A DNA stretch of 9,358 nt from Prochlorococcus marinus str. MIT 9215 (GTDB lineage Bacteria; Cyanobacteriota; Cyanobacteriia; PCC-6307; Cyanobiaceae). Below are positions 7,226 to 9,358 of this stretch, piece after piece. Position numbers and translations under genes: made by a program. The stretch is taken from assembly GCA_949486985.1 (NCBI GenBank), contig CATBLW010000074.1, positions 1 through 9,358 on the forward strand. Reading direction: 5' to 3'. The notes below the pieces were generated by a model. The model searched no databases. It was not told the origin of the DNA and worked only from the letters and a program-made list of their open reading frames with translations. The first letter of the stretch is position 1, and every line of letters starts with the position of its first letter.

Positions 7226-7477
7226 TCAGTGAGGTGCTCGGCCGGCTGCTTGAAGTTGTTGCAGGTTCTTGGTGATCTGTGTGTCCCCAAACCCAGGAAT
7301 TCCCCAATCGACGCCACTCACATAGACCGGAGGCGATGCGGCATCACCCGCCACACTCACCAGCGCCAATCGGAAACGCTCAGGTGAGTTGCGTGCTGTA
7401 TTCACTTCATTGATCGTGAGCGTCACGGAGTCAGCTCCCTCGATACGACCCTTCACCTCAATGAAGAAGAGGTTGCC
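7226..7477 (-). repeat. Helicase C-terminal repeat, source copy
   Basis: The final 83 codons plus stop of the helicase. They match 4013-4264 without gaps at protein level (61 of 83 identical), and the end also matches the tail at 2931-2993. This is one border of the duplicated unit formed by helicase C-terminus plus methylase. Confidence 0.85.
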
Positions 7478-9358
7478 TTCAGCATCCATCGACTCGATGT
7501 CGTAACCCAGGCCGCGTTGTGCGCTGACGTCCTTCGGCATCCTCCCCATCGCCTTCTCTGCATCGAAGACGGCGTTCATGGCTAGAAGCTCCACCCGCTT
7601 GCGAGCTGCTGAATCCACCGCATCAGGTTGGCCCTGTCCTTGAAGGCTCAGCAACAGTCCGGCTGGGATGACCAGTGCTCCTCCTTTGATGTTGGGAACC
7701 TTGGCCGTGATCTGAGCTTCCGCTTTCAGTTGCGCTAGGCGCTTCTCTAGACGACTCACCAGCACTTCGGCTCGTTCCCTTGCCACCTGAGCTGGAAGCC
7801 GAGCCTGTTTGCCGGCTTGTTCCTGCAGCTTGAGCTCTTCGTAGCGACGGCTCCAGTGGTTGATCTCCCGCGTCATCCGCGCATTGATTTCGCGTTCAGC
7901 CTTGGCGAGCCGCTCGAGCTTCTCCTGCTTCACCTCCTCAAGGTGCTGCGGCACCACCGTTGCCATGGCGTGTTGAAGCACAACCGAATCCCAGTCCTGG
8001 GCCAACCAGCTCTCCTGCAGTAGCGGTGCTGTCAGCTCCAGCTCGGCGTCCTGCAGTGGCCTGTAATCGAGATAGGGAGCAGACCCCGCAGGATTCACAT
8101 CCCCACTCCGGCTGATTTCTAGGAACTGCAGCCGGTTTGAGATCAATTGTTGATGACCTGTTCGCGTCTTGCGAGCGTCCTGAAGACCATGTTCCAGGCA
8201 GAACAACAGCCGAGGCTCACTGCCCAGATCCCGCTCGTCCACCAGGACAGCCCCCTGCCCCAGCACTGAGCCATCACGCTCCATCACCAGGGAGATGCAG
8301 GCCTCAAGCAAAGGGTGCCCAGGGCTGACGAGCTCGGCTCGTGGGCTGTCGGAGACGTGCTCCTTTTCAAAGCAGATCCGCTCATAACGTGGCTGAACGG
8401 GCAGACCAATGCCGATCTGCTGGTTCCGATCCATCAGCAGGGGAGGTACATAGGTGATCTCATAGCGGCCCTTCTCCCTGGGATTCACCTTGCCGCCAAG
8501 ACGCTTGAAAGCCTCGATGAAGAAGTCATGCACGTAGTGGGGATGTATCCGTCTGGCCATGGCGCGTTCCATTTGCTGCCGCAGCTTTTCGACGTTGGCT
8601 GTGTCCATCCCCTGCCGCACCAGAGCCCGCTGCGCGAGGAGGTCCTCCAGATGGCGCTGGTCAACAGCTCCATCGATCTCCAGCTCAAGCTGAGCCTTCA
8701 CATCCGCGCGCTCGTTGTAGCGAACGGCATCCATCAACAACTCACGCAGTGACCGGCCAGAAAAGAGTTGCCCCAACACGTCGAAAACCTTGTCTCCAAG
8801 CGCTTCTCTCGCTGCTTCGAGCTTCTGCAACAACTGGATGTAGACGTCGCCCTCGCGCGTGTCTTTCGCCAACAGGTTCCAGAGATGGCAAACCTCCTTC
8901 TGACCAATCCGATGGATCCGCCCGAAGCGTTGCTCAAGCCGGTTTGGGTTCCAAGGGAGGTCGTAATTCACCATCAGATGTGCCCGCTGGAGGTTCACAC
9001 CTTCACCAGCAGCATCGTTGGCCAGCAGCACCACGACTTCAGGGTCGTTCATAAAGGCATGCACGATCTGTCTGCGCCGATCACGGGCGACCCCGCCATG
9101 GATCTCCACCACCGCTTCAGGGCGCCCCAAGCGGTCACGGATCTTGCCGGCTAAGTCGGTCAGCGTGTCCTTGAACTCAGTGAAGAGAACCAACTTGCGC
9201 CGTGCGCCGTTGGCCTGCTTCATCAATGGGTCATTAAGGATCTTGTCCAGCTCACGCCACTTGGCATCCGTGCGCTGATCCACCACCCGTTTGCTGAGCT
9301 TCTCCAGCTCTTGCAGGGTTTCGATCTCGAACTGCAGCTCGGCAAGGGTCTGAGCTGA
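7226..9358 (-). CDS. SNF2-type helicase with C-terminal DUF3883 (nuclease-like) domain, 5' end outside window
   Basis: The reading frame stays open to the right edge, so only the C-terminal 710 codons are visible; an internal GTG at 9286 is not the true start. What is seen: a helicase C-terminal RecA-like domain with motif V (ANDAAGEGVNLQ, about 8987-9022) and motif VI (QRFGRIHRIGQ, about 8900-8932), the arginine-finger motif typical of SNF2/RapA-like ATPases. A Lys/Glu/Arg-rich segment follows, probably a coiled coil (about 7650-7950). The end is a DUF3883 domain with GYDIES and FIEVKG (7451-7507), a D...ExK pattern like PD-(D/E)xK nucleases. The ATPase motifs I-III must lie upstream of the window. 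Family knowledge: such helicases travel with DUF1156 methylases in defence loci. Inference: an ATP-driven DNA translocase that recognises or processes foreign DNA. Its stop is 5 bases before methylase B, which suggests coupled translation. Confidence 0.9.
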   Translation of the reverse strand, partial: SAQTLAELQFEIETLQELEKLSKRVVDQRTDAKWRELDKILNDPLMKQANGARRKLVLFTEFKDTLTDLAGKIRDRLGRPEAVVEIHGGVARDRRRQIVHAFMNDPEVVVLLANDAAGEGVNLQRAHLMVNYDLPWNPNRLEQRFGRIHRIGQKEVCHLWNLLAKDTREGDVYIQLLQKLEAAREALGDKVFDVLGQLFSGRSLRELLMDAVRYNERADVKAQLELEIDGAVDQRHLEDLLAQRALVRQGMDTANVEKLRQQMERAMARRIHPHYVHDFFIEAFKRLGGKVNPREKGRYEITYVPPLLMDRNQQIGIGLPVQPRYERICFEKEHVSDSPRAELVSPGHPLLEACISLVMERDGSVLGQGAVLVDERDLGSEPRLLFCLEHGLQDARKTRTGHQQLISNRLQFLEISRSGDVNPAGSAPYLDYRPLQDAELELTAPLLQESWLAQDWDSVVLQHAMATVVPQHLEEVKQEKLERLAKAEREINARMTREINHWSRRYEELKLQEQAGKQARLPAQVARERAEVLVSRLEKRLAQLKAEAQITAKVPNIKGGALVIPAGLLLSLQGQGQPDAVDSAARKRVELLAMNAVFDAEKAMGRMPKDVSAQRGLGYDIESMDAEGNLFFIEVKGRIEGADSVTLTINEVNTARNSPERFRLALVSVAGDAASPPVYVSGVDWGIPGFGDTQITKNLQQLQAAGRAPH

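Noticed and set aside
7221..7307. A 29-codon N-terminal extension of methylase B starting at 7307
   Set aside because: It lies within the helicase tail in another frame, and the paralogue begins at the position equivalent to 7220. The extension has no counterpart there.
8315..8752. A 145-codon plus-strand ORF opposite the helicase
   Set aside because: A long antisense frame in GC-rich coding sequence, with no domain features; the opposite strand clearly encodes the helicase.
7226..9286. A complete 686-residue helicase starting at GTG 9286
   Set aside because: The frame continues upstream without a stop to the edge (24 more codons), and the ATPase motifs I-III are missing, so the gene is cut by the window.
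1..9358. A mobile element or CRISPR array explaining the repeats
   Set aside because: The repeats are long, coding and collinear with paralogous genes. No transposase, terminal inverted repeats or regularly spaced short repeats are visible.

Overview
The window is a compact, co-directional gene block on the minus strand, read from right to left. It looks like an accessory or defence-island segment, not a housekeeping region. Adjacent genes are separated by at most 7 bases or overlap, and I see no promoter, terminator, RNA gene, CRISPR array or transposase. The whole window therefore appears to lie inside one operon whose start is beyond the right edge and whose end is beyond the left edge. 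The host cannot be fixed from the sequence. It is a bacterium of roughly 50% GC that makes little use of Shine-Dalgarno sites here; a cyanobacterium would fit, but that is only a weak guess.

Layout in transcription order: (1) the C-terminal 710 codons of an SNF2-type helicase ending in a DUF3883 domain with a PD-(D/E)xK-like signature (9358-7226); (2) a complete DUF1156 family DNA methyltransferase, copy B (7220-4296); (3) a 91-codon ORF that is a second copy of the last 83 residues of the helicase (4288-4013); (4) a 361-residue beta-propeller-like protein of unknown function whose last 20 residues again resemble the helicase tail (4016-2931); (5) a second complete DUF1156 methyltransferase, copy A (2925-31); (6) the first seven codons of a further gene (23-1), whose start resembles DUF499/Swt1-HEPN ATPases.

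Helicase, DUF1156 methylase and DUF499 ATPase are known to co-occur in anti-phage loci. The unusual part is the internal architecture. A unit made of helicase C-terminus plus methylase has been duplicated in tandem. The two methylases are about 90% identical over their first 183 residues and about 84% over their last 225. Between motif I and the DPPY motif, where an alpha-class amino-methyltransferase carries its target-recognition domain, they diverge strongly and become AT-rich. The simplest reading is a restriction-like or DISARM-like defence locus that has expanded to two methylases with different sequence specificities. In the process it gained a stand-alone DUF3883 fragment and a propeller protein carrying a helicase-derived C-terminal tail.
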